Part shown: positions 1-11,319 of the stretch, in pieces
How the letters are laid out: every line of letters starts with the position of its first letter
How positions within the stretch are numbered: position 1 is the first letter of the stretch
Source: Collybia mongolica
Lineage: Eukaryota > Basidiomycota > Agaricomycetes > Agaricales > Clitocybaceae
DNA: 50,691 nucleotides
NCBI GenBank assembly: GCA_013420905.1
Contig: JAAXNY010000022.1
Span: forward strand, 1-50,691
Reading direction: 5' to 3'
The notes under the pieces: generated by a model
Told to the model about the DNA's origin: nothing
Seen by the model: the letters and a program-made list of their open reading frames with translations, nothing else
Databases searched by the model: none
Position numbers and translations under genes: made by a program

Positions 1-179
1 AAGGAGGACTGCTCGGTGTTGCGGCTGCCTTCTCCTCGCTGGTATCCGCATCAAGATCTGTTGCCAAACAATGAGGCTGCGCCTTCATATACAGGCGATG
101 CCCCTAACAGGTCGAATGACGCAAGAGAAATAGAACTCGAAACACTGGAAGGTCAGAGGTCGCGAGCGGTACAGCTCCA

Positions 180-2170
180 GTGCAGCTCCCATTGCGCTCA
201 ACCCGCCCACATACACCGCTATACTCCCCTGAGCCAATACACTCGCCGAGAATGGGTTCTCCACTTACACCCATTGCAACTCCTGAAAGCCTCCCGTTGG
301 ATCTTACAGATGAACATCCGGCCACCATAAATGGACAGCTACCGCTAGTTCCGCCGCTAACGATGGACTACACAAAACTGGTCCACGGATTCGAGCTCTC
401 GGTGGACGCGCCGGTTATTGAATGGCCTGGAGGGTTCAAGACGGTCCTCCCGTTTATACCCCACGATGAATATTCGAATGTGAATGTACTGGAACTCGTA
501 GGTCTCCAAAACGTTGATTTCTTTTCCTTATACTGAGTGTTCTTCAAGGATGAGATGGCAGTGCGAAGCTTCGCCGAAAAAGCATCTCATGAACGTGTTC
601 CATTCGTGACGTTCTTCAAAAGTGACGAATTCACCCTAGACGCTCTAGAGGCGAAGGTTCGAGCCGAAATCGGACATGGGAACACCGTCGTAATCGAGGA
701 ATTTCAAGACCGGAACCATACCTGTTCTCTGAGGAGAATGTGATAGAGGAACGGAAATTGAACGACGTCAAGCTATACTCAATTCATTGTACGTCGTACT
801 TTTTAAATAGCCATATCTCTTACTAACTGCCCCTAGCGTCGTTAAATCGTCTATATGATTTCAGCAACCCTCAAGATAGCGGAAACTTATCGGATTTCTT
901 CGCCTCGGTCACTGACCAAAAAGCGATTAACTTTGTTTTAGATATCCCATCAGGCGACGTGGTCACCGCAGATCATACAGTAAGCACCCGTCAACCACGA
1001 AAACAAACAAACTAAATTTGCACAGCCGCTTGAACGACGGCCAGAGGCTCGAGTGGGCACCAGAGACGTGGTGGACGATTTAACACGTCGATCGACACAC
1101 ATGACAGCCAAAACTGGGACCTGATCCACGGAGCCGGAGCGCACACCCTCGAGCATCACGACGCGGAAGGTCTATGCACCTTCATCTACATGAAGACTGG
1201 GATCAAGATGTGGGGAATTGTCCGCCCATGGATATAGTGATGCCAAGACGCGCAAAGAGCTCGAGGATCTAAACAAATTATTCGTGCGTGATACGTGGGA
1301 TGGACTGCCTCAAAGCTGGGCCCTTCCATGGGAGGCAAAGGGAGGGAAAATACGCAATAATGGCCCAACCCGGGAACCTAGTGTAAGATGCCCTTCCGGC
1401 TTGACATCTTCAAATACTGATTTATACACACAGGATTATGCCTCCGGGCACATGGCACCTTGTATACTCCAGTACGCACGGTCGCTACAGGAGGGCATTT
1501 CTACACATACGAGACCATGCACCTGACCGAGGCGGCCCGAGACTTCGACAAAGTTCACTCACTGGAAGTCACAAATACAACGCACATTAGCACGTACAAA
1601 ACGCTATGTCAAATGCTGCTTAATGCATTGCGCTTAAAGAAACAGCGTCAGTCTCCATGCGCCCATCTGATTTTAATAATGGAACACTAAAAGTTTACAC
1701 AGAGTTTACATTAAAGACGCTCACTGCGCTCTGCCGCATGGTATCAAAACCAGGAAAATTTAAAGTGGACCTACACAGCTTCCCGCACTCAACGCAGCAT
1801 TGGCGAAAGAATTTGGGTCAGTAACAGGTAAATTGGCTCGAAAGTTGCGACGGATATCGCAAATCACTTCAAACTGGATGTGGATGACGAGGAGTACTTG
1901 TTTACGGATGGAAAGTGGATGGACCAGGGCCTGCCCATAGACTTGACGCCTGTGTTAGAGAACTGGGATGGCACAGCTCTGAGACCAGGATGCACAGGTG
2001 ATACCACGCCCGTAGCAGCGATGATAACCGCGAAATGGACTCCACATGACAAGAGAAAGGCACTGCACCACTTATTGCTCCAAAGACTAAAAGAGCAAAA
2101 CATTGAAAAACTGTACCGTAGTATTACCATTGATTATCTGTATATTCTTTACCAACGTCGTTTTCATTAA
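180..2170 (+). pseudogene. Decayed JmjC-type dioxygenase-like gene
   Basis: Conceptual translation in all three forward frames gives consecutive pieces of a JmjC-like Fe(II)/2-oxoglutarate oxygenase. Around 1,112-1,215 the piece WDLIHGAGAHTLEHHDAEG carries a His-x-Asp iron-binding pair (HHD). Around 1,462-1,560 the piece GGHFYTYETMHL carries the likely distal His. A C-terminal piece runs 1,880-2,170. Introns with good signals are visible at about 789-836 (branch TACTAAC) and 980-1,025. The frame breaks near 534 (an in-frame TGA, either a stop or part of a 51-nt intron at 498-548), near 743, near 1,030-1,100 and near 1,465. Several breaks cannot be explained by introns, so I call it a pseudogene. 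The exact start is unresolved. Family members act on proteins or nucleic acids, but no substrate can be inferred here. Confidence 0.6.
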
Positions 2171-2985
2171 CCGTCTTCACAATATGTTGTAAGGTCTGAA
2201 AGGGCTTTTTCTTGGAGGCGTTTGCCCTAGTGTTTTTCATTCTATCATTCTCCTGTTTACTCAGGTTTAGTCACCCAGATTGCGTGCAATTAAAGAGGGT
2301 TCGTGGGTGGGTTTTCATCTAGCTTCACACGTTGATGTCTAACCTCCTCCCTAGGCCTATTCCAGCACAAAATTGTTTCACTAGGTGAAATTTTGTGAAC
2401 ACGGTCCCACACATCTACAACCCAGTGGCTGATAGCATAGCGGTTTGGCCAGGAACTTTGACTGGCACTACCGCTCTTCAGATGAATTTCTAAATCAATT
2501 GTAAACCGTTACTATAACATGGGTTGGAGATATGAATAAGAGCTTGAGCATCAATGGTTCTTCTAACCAGTACCACTCGACAGTATAATCCACGGCTAAG
2601 TTAAACACTTTCATCAAATCCATCATACAATGCATATGCGTTGCCACGGGCGCACCATATACTTTGATTCCAAACTAGGCGGCAACATGTACTGTACTTA
2701 GGGTTACAGATTAATCTATTCATCAGTAATTTATCAATTCTGAATGCCTGCTGCCGTTATTCCAAGGGATCATATATATTTTGAACGCGAACTACTACCG
2801 TGCATACTGTACACTATACAAAGGCAGTTCAAGAAAGATCCGCTGTACAATGCACACTCATCCCCCGGGGGCAAATAAGACAAGGACAATGAGAGGTGGC
2901 TGATGCACAGCGCATACCCATACCTCCCACTTATGAGGGGTCCAACTAAAGACAAGAAGAGTGGGAGACCCGGGATGGAACAATA
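2171..2985. other. Gene-free stretch
   Basis: Apart from short unsupported open frames I see no coding signal, RNA gene or clear repeat. The stretch is moderately AT-rich and precedes the minisatellite at 3.07 kb. Confidence 0.5.
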
Positions 2986-3069
2986 GATTTGATACGAAGG
3001 CTGTATCAGACCCCCCCCCCATTTCCAGGGGGTCCAAAAAGGATAGAACGCGTGAGGGCACGAAATACT

Positions 3070-3448
3070 GGATACTCGCGTCCTAAACAGGATGAAAGGA
3101 TACTCGGATCAGCAATGACATCATCAAAATGTATACTCCCATCCCGAATGGGACAGAGAGGATGCTGGGTCAACAGTGATGGCATCAAGCTGGATACTCG
3201 CGCTCTACTTGGGCGAAGAGGATACGGAGAAACCGGATCAGCAATGATGCCATCAAAATGTATACTCTCGTCCCAATTAGGATGGGGAGGATGCTGGGTC
3301 AACAGTGATGGCATCAAGCTGGATACTCGCGCTCTACTTGGGCGAAGAGGATACGGAGAAACCGGAGAAGTAATGATGCCATCAAAATGTATACTCTTGT
3401 CCCAATTAGGATGGGGAGGATGCTGGATACTCGCATCCCATTTGGGAC
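3070..3448. repeat. 129-bp tandem repeat, about three copies
   Basis: The block starting TGGATACTCGCGCTCTACTT at 3,191 recurs at 3,320. A more diverged first copy lies at about 3,070-3,190. Units contain GTATACTC, AGGATG and CATCAAAATG motifs. Frames stay open on both strands through the array because the unit length is divisible by three, so I do not call those open frames genes. Related AACAGGATGAA motifs occur in the repeats at 10.15 and 39.98 kb. Confidence 0.85.
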
Positions 3449-3644
3449 GAAGATGATGCCGGATAAGCATTGCTCAAATTCATATATTCAAGCCGCACCC
3501 GATGAAAGATCCAGTGGGAATAATGTTAGGGGTCTACAAGGGACCAAGGGATGGGAGCCAGAGGCAGGGGGCACAATATCAACGGCATTAATCTATATAT
3601 GAAAAGAAACGGCTACAAATGTAAGTACTGGAGAGGCAAGAGGA

Positions 3645-3812
3645 AAGAGATGACACATCAGTCTCTCGTCATACCCCCCCGTAAACGGGGGGACCCAAAG
3701 GCGGACAAAGGACGGGAGACAGTGGGGGAAATTTAAAAATAATTGTATAAATCTAATGACATCATTTAAACTAACACAAAGGCAGACAGGTTCGACAAAA
3801 CCCTAACTAAAC
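3645..3812. repeat. Dispersed repeat with CCCCCCGT/ACGGGGGG hairpin
   Basis: The segment GATGACACATCAGTCTCTCG followed by the hairpin CCCCCCGT-AA-ACGGGGGG, then AAAGGCGGACAAAGGAC, an AT-rich tract and AACACAAAGGCAGACAGG, recurs at about 10,485-10,795 and 40,340-40,840. The far copies carry two to four hairpin modules, this one has one. At 3,509-3,531 the motif CCAGTGGGAATAATGTTAGG also matches the ends of the repeats at 10.91 and 40.96 kb. Confidence 0.8.
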
Positions 3813-3818
3813 CCTAAA
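3797..3818. repeat. Interstitial telomere-like tract
   Basis: Two near-adjacent CCCTAA units (ACCCTAACTAAACCCTAAA). CCCTAA is the usual fungal telomere hexamer. Similar short tracts are seen near 28,996, 35,280, 41,515, 41,593, 42,258 and 45,400, so internal telomere-like DNA is common here. Confidence 0.6.
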
Positions 3819-4113
3819 TCCACCCACCACCTCAAGCCTCAAGCCCCGACCCCAAGTCCCAAGGCCGTTCGACCGACCCATACCTCGAACTCCGAGGCCC
3901 GAGCCTGTCCAGCTCCTCCGACTTCCAAGCTCCCATCGACGCGAACGAGGACAGCAAATGATCCCCACGAAAAAAAGAAGAGAAAAGAAAACCGGAGAGG
4001 CTTACCAAGAGCAGAAACACGGGACGCTGGGCGGGTGAAACCAGGCTGTTACACGGTCTAGTGTTTCGGCACCAAGAGCCAGGCCGTACACGGATGAGCC
4101 AACAACAACCCAC

Positions 4114-4626
4114 CCAGTGCCCGATGCCTGATCAACCCGGCCATTCAACCCTCTCTACACGCGAACGCACTTAGTTCTCAGAAGATAAGGACAAACTACG
4201 CTTTGCGGACCCAATCAGCACTCGCTTCGTTTACTTCGCCTTCCACTTCCCCTGCGCTAGGGGTGCTTACCACATGCGAATGGGCGAGGCGTGCGTTCAG
4301 TGCTGGCGAGGGCCGTGTCATACTTTTTAGGTTTAAGGTTGATGGTGAGGCCAATGGTTCAAAGCGGAGGTTTGAAGCGGAGGAAGGAGTCACAGAAGGG
4401 ACAGACCCAGATCTATTATACATAAGGATCAGATTTAGATACGAGGTACACATGATATGTCATATGAAGGACTGGCGGAACGCGTGCATCCGCAATCCGA
4501 ACTTCCGGCCATCGACACCCACAAGCGTCTCAAACACCCAAGGCTGGTCTGTACTCGTATTATGATCATACTCGTGCTCAGGATATAATGGGCGGTGGTG
4601 ATGGACACGATAAGGCGCTTGTTTAT
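4114..4626. other. Gene-free stretch
   Basis: Overlapping open frames occur on both strands but none has recognisable protein character or splice structure. I see nothing else in it. Confidence 0.4.
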
Positions 4627-4853
4627 AAGGCACGGCGGTTGACCCCAGCCGTAGAATACAGAGCGAGAGGAACATCTGTAATCAGGCCCTTTCTACGTCG
4701 ATCGGTCGCCCACAGCAGTTGTGTCGAGATGGTGGCGATGTCCTAGAGTAGGTGCACAAATTTAGGCACAGGGGCTATCCAAACCTCCAAGAAAAGCGAC
4801 CAGGTACGGGGTACCACCCGCGTACTTGACCCGTAACCCTAAGAAGAATTAAG
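4627..4853. repeat. Dispersed repeat R2, 5' portion
   Basis: From GCGGTTGACCC to CGCGTACTTGACCCGTAACC this matches 48,166-48,395 with scattered substitutions, and its last 60 bases match 8,788-8,850. It is the left part of a family whose longest copy is at 48.17-48.58 kb. It lies immediately beyond the point where the transporter gene loses its last exon, so its insertion may have removed that gene's 3' end. Confidence 0.8.
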
Positions 4854-4946
4854 TAAGGAAGCGTTATCCACAGTCCCTTTGATAAAGGCCAACACTTAGC
4901 AACGCTGGGTGGAACTTGTAGTCCGTGTCCGAGGTTCGCAACCTAC

Positions 4947-6520
4947 CAGAACGTCAAGAAAAGTTTATACCCGAGATCAGACACCATGTCCGGGGTCATC
5001 TTCAAAGCGACAAAATCTATAGTAGCTGAGTATCAAAGATTATCCTTGATATAAAAGAGACTCACTGAAAAGCCATTGCGTAACACTAGCGAATGCGAGA
5101 CCGTAATGCCTGGTCCTGGTGGGGAAGATATCGGATACATATACCCATGGGAGCGGGCCTGATTGTACAAAATATCAGTCTCAACCTCAGGCAGGACAAC
5201 ATGATTGAAATACGCACCCCAACCGAGTGAATAGAAGCACACGTATATGTACAGCATGCCAGCCATGGCGCGCAATGCTGGGGGCGGTGGCGGAGGAAGG
5301 ATGCCCTCTATTATCTCGGGAGGGGGGTGGGTCTTGAGTATGGCGCCGATAATGAAAAAGAGCGAGCCCATTCCCATTGCAGATACGATCAACGAGCCTT
5401 TGCGTCCAAGGGTCTCGACACCAAAGAAGATGAATATCGCGGTGGCGGCCACCTTGACAACACCTAGAATGATTATAAATGTTTTAGAGAGAGAAAGAAA
5501 GGTCAGTGAATGAAGTTACCGTAAATTCCACTAGCGACAGTATCAATCGATCTTATAGGGATAGAAACGGAAGCAGAGCCTACAGTTGATGAAGTACGAA
5601 ATCATCACGCCGATTGCGACCTATGAAGCCCTAGCGGTCAACGACTTTGTTACCCCTACACCTCCACGATACACACCATAATTTGGAACAACCCGGTAAT
5701 CCGCCCTCGCACATCTCTCGGCGAACACTCAGACACATGTTCTGGCGCGATGACTGAAATCGCGCCAATACCAAACCCTGATATGACACGTCCAGCATAG
5801 ATTTCCAAGAGCCCTTTCTTTCTTCCGTCTGCTACTGTTGTAAGGATCTATAGAGAACAGTGCCGTGGTTAAATGTTAGATAAAAGGATAAGAATGGCGG
5901 AACTAACAGCACCGACGAGGAAGAGGCGCTAAAAGCCGCAAGGGTGTATATCCGTCCTATACGTACTCTAAGGTGAAAGTTGCGATTGTTAGAACATGCG
6001 ACAGGTACAATCAATCATGCATGTAGCACCCAAAGCGCGTTTCTACTCGACCTCGTCATTCATCACAATCAATCATTTCTGTGATGAGGACGATCGGACT
6101 GGTAGATTATCTGCAATCGCTCCAAATTCATATCAATCATCATTGATATCCCTACACATGTACACACGATGGGCAGGGAGTACCGATGTATTGGAGCAGA
6201 ATGGGAGCAGAATACAGAGAACGCCCAGCGTCCATGACAAACGCGGTTTGTTGGAATAAAGAAGGAGAATGGGACGGGAAGAATCGGGGGAAAATAGTTG
6301 AGATACGCACACGAAATAGGAGCACTACCCAGTGCACCGAAGAATGCCCCCGCCTGCAAGACTGAAACGACATTCGACGATACCTCGTTGCTGCGCTTAG
6401 TGTTTGTTTTCCCATCGGCATTCAACAGTCCAAATGATTCCTGGAAATAGGCTGCGCTGACGACACCGCCACTGTAGAAATCCAAATACGAGCTATCTAT
6501 GTGGGTCAGATGGGGAGTGT
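4947..6520 (-). pseudogene. MFS sugar transporter, 3'-truncated
   Basis: A major-facilitator sugar/quinate-type transporter is readable as short exons. Near 6,300-6,490: SAAYFQESFGL and SVLQAGAFFGALGSAPIS. Near 5,930-5,990: IGRIYTLAAF and, in another frame, RLFLVGAV. At 5,700-5,830: IYAGRVISGFGIGAISVIAP and VSECSPRDVRGRITGLFQIM, which contain the family's conserved GR and PE-x-RGR signatures. At 5,310-5,460: FFGVETLGRKGSLIVSAMGM. At 5,070-5,240: GWGPLPWVYVSDIFPTRTRH. At 4,947-5,030: LKMTPDMVSDLGYKLF. Most joins follow clean introns, for example GTGCGT...CAATCAG near 5,170-5,230. One exon needs a frameshift near 5,930, another join near 5,530-5,600 is off by one base, and the final exon (usually PETKG) is absent. 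The gap near 6,010-6,320 is longer than normal introns. The start exon was not found. Confidence 0.75.
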
Positions 6521-6879
6521 GTGCGTACCCAATCCCACTACGACATCGAGAATCGATTAGTGATACAGTGAAGTCTTAATGTACAAATTGAGGACGTTTT
6601 AACCCCTAACTTTTAAGACAATGGTGAATCACTTCCCGCGTTGAACGTAGCGCCTTCCTCTTTAAAAGTATTGGCATTTTCGAGAAGTTTGTACCGGGGT
6701 ATAGGAGGAGGAGGACCACCGGAGAATGAACGTGTCTGCGAGGTTCAGGGCATTGACTCAAGCATAAGCATATCAACAGTGTGGGCGTGGGGACCAACTT
6801 ACGCTCTCGCATCCATATCCTCGGTCCAAAATTTCCGCTAACCCTAACAGAAGACTGTCCATTAGTAAATAAGGCCGAG

Positions 6880-7890
6880 GAAGGTATTTCAAAACTTACT
6901 GTTGGCACATTGACGAATGCTCCCGTGGCTATCGTCCTTCCGGCAGGCGTTGCGCATGATAACGCCAACCCAATACCGAATCTCCAGCGGCAGTCGGGGC
7001 AGAGGGCTCAGCAGGTCGGCTTCGGTCGAACTTGGTTTGCCGTGGTGGTGTAGATATCGCAACGGCAGGGGCCACGGTGACGTTTGTCTGTCCCGCCCCG
7101 CCCGTCTTTCCATCCCGCTCCTTCTCTTTTCCCCGCCCCGCGCCCGGCCCAAACAACTTCAAAAATCCTTAGGCGGCTTCTTTTGCCGCTCCAACACTCA
7201 TCCCGCCCCTTTCCCACTCTCGTTCCTTCTCCTTTGCCCTCTCTCCTGCACCAGACTCATATCTCGCACCAGGAAGGTCGACATTGGCGGGGTGGAGCAT
7301 CACCAGAAGCTTATAGAACGCCTGCCGGACGTGGGGGTACTTGCTGAGATATGCGAGGAGCTGCAGGCTCAGCAGCACGTCCTCGTCCCGGTAAGGCCCA
7401 ACATCTGCATCCCGGGCATGGTGCATGCCATTGCGACTCCCCCTCGAAGGCCTGTCCATGACCACCAGGCCGATGTGCGTCCTCGTTCGGGCGGTGGTGC
7501 CTCGATGGTGATGATGGTGCCCTGCAGGCACATTCGGACTCGCCGCCCCTCCAACAGTTGCCCCACCCGTCATGGGCTGGTTAATCACACCCGCACGAGG
7601 GGTGACATCCGGGGCTTCACCAGCTGCCGTATTCCGCCTCTTCCCCGGTTTGAGGTTCAGTCCGCGGGGGGTGGTGCCTTTGTCAATGGCTCCAGGTACT
7701 CCTGGTGGTGCACCCATCGCAAAATCGTTGTTCGATTCCGTCCTCCACACCCCCTCCGTCACCAACGCCCCTGCTTCATTGATAATCATGTGGGCACCCG
7801 CCCCCAACTCCATAGCTCCAACTTCGCCCGTTGGTGGCTCGTCGGACACAATCCCCAACGGCTCGTCTACTGAGTGACAAACGGCCATGG
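6880..7890 (-). pseudogene. MUB1/samB homologue, broken before the MYND finger
   Basis: Two diagnostic pieces of the MUB1/samB family are present. DVLLSLQLLAYLSKYPHVRQ (about 7,330-7,390, complement) is from the armadillo-like region. LEIRYWVGVIMRNACRKDDS and IRQCAN (about 6,910-6,995) is the segment just before the MYND zinc finger. A good donor GTAAGT follows the latter at about 6,905, but no MYND exon (paired Cys) is seen downstream. The two pieces are in different frames, with a stop between. In yeast Mub1 partners the ubiquitin ligase Ubr2 to degrade Rpn4, and samB affects polarity in Aspergillus. Here the gene looks truncated and frameshifted. The long open frame upstream to 8,185 (including a run of five His) may be its N-terminal half. 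The last part of it lies in a dispersed repeat. Confidence 0.7.
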
Positions 7891-8082
7891 GCGTGCGGTT
7901 GGGGGTGACGCTCAGGAGAAGGGGAAGCGGAGATGTGGCAGCTGCGATCCATGTCAATATCCCGTCGTCCTCGGTTTCTGTGTCTGGGCGTGAAGTCGGT
8001 GGATGACGATGGGGAAGAACAATCGTGGCGTGCCTCGGGGTCAGTGGTTGGAGTGGGGTCTCATATGGGACGAGAAAGGATG

Positions 8083-8305
8083 GTGCCATTAAACGCAATC
8101 CAAACGACTCAACAAATCCACGAAAAGAAAAAAAGATAAATATCGAGATTCGGGCATGCCGACATGATACATACTGAGGATACATGCTCAGCCGTACTCA
8201 ATTTGCCTGCATGGACCTCTACGGAGTGTATTTCGCTGCTTTATTGATCTCTGTCCTGCCCGTATACTCTGGGAAATACCGCTCGAGTGGCACCTGGGGC
8301 ATGAA
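8083..8305. repeat. Duplicated segment R3 (copy 1)
   Basis: From ACGACTCAACAAATC through GCATGCCGACATGATAC to CGCTCGAGTGGCACCTGGGG this matches 34,999-35,205 almost base for base. It belongs to the mosaic duplication shared by the two sides of the island. Confidence 0.85.
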
Positions 8306-8735
8306 ACGAGGGTTTTTGGGGGTTCTGGGGACGCACCTCTGGGCCACGAAGAACCTCGATATCCCGTGATCCGATATCGACAACGTCCCAAATTCATTGA
8401 TGTGGGGCGGCGGTTCCACCAGCACCTCCCCCTCCCGATCCTTCGCCTCCCATAGAGTCGTCCCCAGTTGTGGACCAGGAGATCCTTATGCAGCAGAGGG
8501 TGCGGCTAGGACGAATGCTTAGCCTGCAACGATGCGAGGGCATCCTCCCATTGCCTGATCCTCCTACTGAGATGTGGTATGCGCCGATGGAGGTGCTCTG
8601 TTGCTGCGAGGACGAATCTGTGGATGCTGGCAATGAGTATGACATCTGTGAAGGGGGTGGATGCCATGCACCGTGTTCCCTGACCCTTCGAGAGGCTCCC
8701 TGTCATCATGTTAACGCCGATACCCACCATTCGTG
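8306..8735 (-). pseudogene. Transcription-factor linker fragment (copy 1)
   Basis: The complement encodes EHLHRRIPHLSRRIRQWEDA and LASLQAKHSS (about 8,506-8,610), then in another frame GDDSMGGEGSGGGGAGGT. The same coding sequence is at 39,300-39,600, where it precedes the transcription-factor domain. A heptad-like coiled coil after a DNA-binding domain is typical of fungal Zn2Cys6 regulators. No Zn2Cys6 cluster is visible in either copy. Frames change within the fragment, so it is not expressed as an intact protein. Confidence 0.6.
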
Positions 8736-8787
8736 CACCAATGGCTCACCATTTGGGAGATGGTCCACGCACCTCTATCCCGTTTCA

Positions 8788-9035
8788 GTGCTCCAAGAAA
8801 AGCAGCCAAGTACAGGGTACTACCCGCGTACTTGACCCGTAACCCGCATGAGTACTACCCATGCATGGTTGTCGACGTCTTGAGGCGAGCGACGTTGTGG
8901 TGGAGAGCGATGGGGGTGATGCGTCATTGAGGAAGAGAACAAGTCAGCAAGCGAAGGTTGATGGTAACTGCCCACGGTCACGTGATGGTCTTGTTGATAT
9001 CCGCCAAGACAACGTCGCGTTTGACCATGACCACA
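8788..9035. repeat. Dispersed repeat R2, 3' portion
   Basis: Matches 48,340-48,580 at high identity, including TACTACCCATGCATGGTTGT, GATGCGTCATTGAGGAAGAG and GCCCACGGTCACGTGATGG. The 48-kb copy joins this part to the 4.6-kb part in one unit. Confidence 0.9.
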
Positions 9036-9101
9036 AGCTCCGCCTCTCAACATGGCCACCACGATCCGCCGTTCGCTCGGGGTAGTACCGCCGAGCGACT
9101 C

Positions 9102-9136
9102 CTAAGCTGTCACTGGTACTACCAGTGACAGCTTAG
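9102..9136. repeat. Perfect 16-bp hairpin
   Basis: CTAAGCTGTCACTGGT and ACCAGTGACAGCTTAG are exact reverse complements around a 3-nt loop (ACT). It follows an imperfect inverted pair GCTCGG/CCGAGC. It lies just after repeat R2 and inside no gene. Confidence 0.9.
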
Positions 9137-9549
9137 ATCGTCCATCAACCGCCCTGGATGCAGGAACTTTGGTCAGTTCGGATGAGAACCTGCGGCACAA
9201 ACGAAACGTACGTCCCACAATCATTCGTCGTTGCTCTATCAACTCATGGGCCGTTCCTCTAAGTCATTTATAAGCGAGTTTTCTTGGGCTTGCATTTCGT
9301 GAGCATCGTGCCGGTGGTGCGTTCCTCTTTTTTTTCTTTTTGTCTTATCATTATTCGATTGATTGTTTTTAATATAGAAGCTAGGTGCCGATATACCAGC
9401 GCCCACCCATGAATCAGATGGCGAGGCAGCGGAGGCAATGTGAGCGCCTGGTGTTTCATCCATGCCCGTCCTCCTCGTTTTCCTAACCCCGCTCCTCTTA
9501 CAAAGGCCACCGCCTCGTCTCCGGGGAGCATGGGGATGCCACCCTCCTC
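9137..9549. other. Gene-free stretch
   Basis: No coding or RNA feature recognised. A T/A-rich patch occurs at about 9,325-9,380. Confidence 0.4.
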
Positions 9550-9850
9550 CCTTACCACCTCAGCATGTGCAAAGCGGCATGGGCATCAGCGACACGGACC
9601 TCGATGATGCCGGCTAGCACGCAAAGCTGGCCCCAGGCGTGTGCAATGGCTCGAGAGCAGGCGTGGATCTCGTCTGCTTGGAACCCAACAATATTTGCGT
9701 GCGTAAGTATGTTGAGAAGAAGCAAGGCGGTCTGCAGAACAGTTGAACACATCTGCGGTGGCTGGTGAAGGAAAAGGCGCGGACTGAGGCGGTGTGTACA
9801 TGTTACTGTTTGTGATGTAGTTATTGTTATTATTCAACTGTGCAAGTTGT
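9550..9850 (-). pseudogene. Unrecognised coding remnant
   Basis: The complement has protein-like character: an Asn run with a Pro/Ser stretch (about 9,760-9,840), then in another frame LLLLNILTHANIVGFQADEI and HACSRAIAHAWGQLCVLAGI. It sits on the same strand and just upstream of the transcription-factor linker piece, and could be part of that regulator or another gene. I do not recognise a family. Confidence 0.3.
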
Positions 9851-10914
9851 CGCTGTCTGAAGTGGTGTGAGAGAGGGCATGAGGCATGAGCTAAACCTGC
9901 TTGAGAGTTGGTGGTATCTGCGCGCACGAAGGCATTGATCAGAGGCAAGGCGACGAACATATTTCCAGTGGTGAATGGAAGGCGATATAAGCAGCATGGC
10001 ACTCGCGAGTCCTTAGCTCTACCGGGTCTTGGTGGCGAGATTAGCGAGGCTAGCTGTTGTAGTGAAAATGTCTGGCTGAACTCGCGTCAAGTCGGATTAC
10101 GCATGTGACCGCGCAACCAACACATGACATGCGTTCGTTCTTAAACAGGATGAACGTATATTATGTCAGCATACGCACGTCCAAAATAGGACGAACAGGA
10201 TGCTGCGTCAGCAGTGATGTCATATGTCGTTCGACATGTCTACTTATGCAAAGGCCTATAGTGTAATGACTATCGAGTTTGTGACTTTTTAGGTGGGGCC
10301 AGGCCTGCATGGGTTGAATCCTACTGTGGGCATTTGAGGCTGTGATCAGGTTTTTGGCATGGATGTCCACTGATAAAACAATTCTCAAGTGCGTAACACC
10401 AGGAGTTGCCGACACCAGCCTCCGGAAACGGGGGGACCCAAATGGAGATACGAGATGGGGTTAGGGGGTGGAAGGACATGAGAGGGTGGATGACACATCA
10501 GTCTCATGTCATATCCCCCCGTAAACGGGGGCACCCAGAGGCGGACAAGAGACAGGAGACAGAGGACACAATATTGATGACATCATAGGAGTGATGTCAT
10601 AAGACTGTGCGGTAAGGGCACGGGGTGGACCCCCCAATTTTCGAGGGTGGATGACACATCAGTCTCTCATCATCCCCCCCCCCGTAAACGGGGGGACCCA
10701 AAGGCGGACAAAGGACAGGAGACAGTGGGGGCAATTTAAAAATAATTGTATAAAACTAATGACATCATTTAAACTAACACAAAGGCAGACAGGTCCGAAT
10801 GCGGTAGTACATTGGCCAAATGGGGAAGAAGCACCTGTTTGTAGTACAGGTGGATTGGTTTTTTTTTTCTGACCACTGGCACCAGGGGTCTGGTGCCAGT
10901 GGGAATAATATTAG
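9850..10914. repeat. Duplicated segment R5 (copy 1)
   Basis: Collinear with 39,690-40,957: TGAAGTGGTGTGAGAGAGGG, then AACAGGATGAACGTATATTA, GCATTTGAGGCTGT, the CCCCCCGT/ACGGGGGG hairpin modules, a poly-T run and a terminal hairpin, ending CCAGTGGGAATAATATTAG. The 40-kb copy has one extra tandem unit (ATGTCAGCATACGCACG doubled) and one more hairpin module, and this copy has a small extra segment near 10,345. The segment ends where the AT-rich island begins. Confidence 0.85.
10874..10904. repeat. Terminal hairpin after poly-T
   Basis: CACTGGCACCAG and CTGGTGCCAGTG form a 12-bp perfect stem around GGGT. It directly follows a run of about ten T at 10,860-10,870. The 40.9-kb copy has the same structure with one mismatch. 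Confidence 0.9.
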
Positions 10915-11319
10915 AGTCTGGCAACATCTTCAGCCATCCAATTGAAAGCCTCTTGATTTCTATCAGAGATAGTCAAAACCAATGTGTGAGCATGAGTACC
11001 AAATTGTGAATGTGAGTGCCAACATGCAAGTGCAAGTGCCAATGCCAATCATGATGCCAATGTCCAATGTGTGAAGTTGGAACCATGTGCATGGAATTGG
11101 GTATTCCCCTTACAATAGCTTAATCACTGTCTTATACAACAGAACTTTCTAACTTAATGCCTTGAACTCCAATGTTTTTTATACAATGAAGATCCAGCCA
11201 GAACCAATTGTAGTATATGATAGCCAGATAAATAAAGTGAAGTTAACTTTGCTGTAGGAACAACCCAACTTTTATAATTCTAGGTTACATTCTCAGCTCA
11301 AACTATTCTGACTGCACAC
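10915..11319. other. 3' flank of gene A
   Basis: No gene. At 10,985-11,085 there is a degenerate run of short words (GTGAGTGCCAA, GCAAGTGCCAA, ATGCCAATG). The rest is AT-rich and probably holds the gene A 3' UTR. Confidence 0.4.

Noticed and set aside
3006..3470. 155- and 154-residue open frames on opposite strands
   Set aside because: They come from the 129-bp repeat, whose length is divisible by three.
6917..7873. 318-residue plus-strand open frame
   Set aside because: It is antisense to the MUB1-like segments, whose conserved words lie on the minus strand.
10874..10914. Helitron 3' end
   Set aside because: A hairpin is present but the terminal CTRR is absent, and no 5' TC end or Rep-helicase was found.
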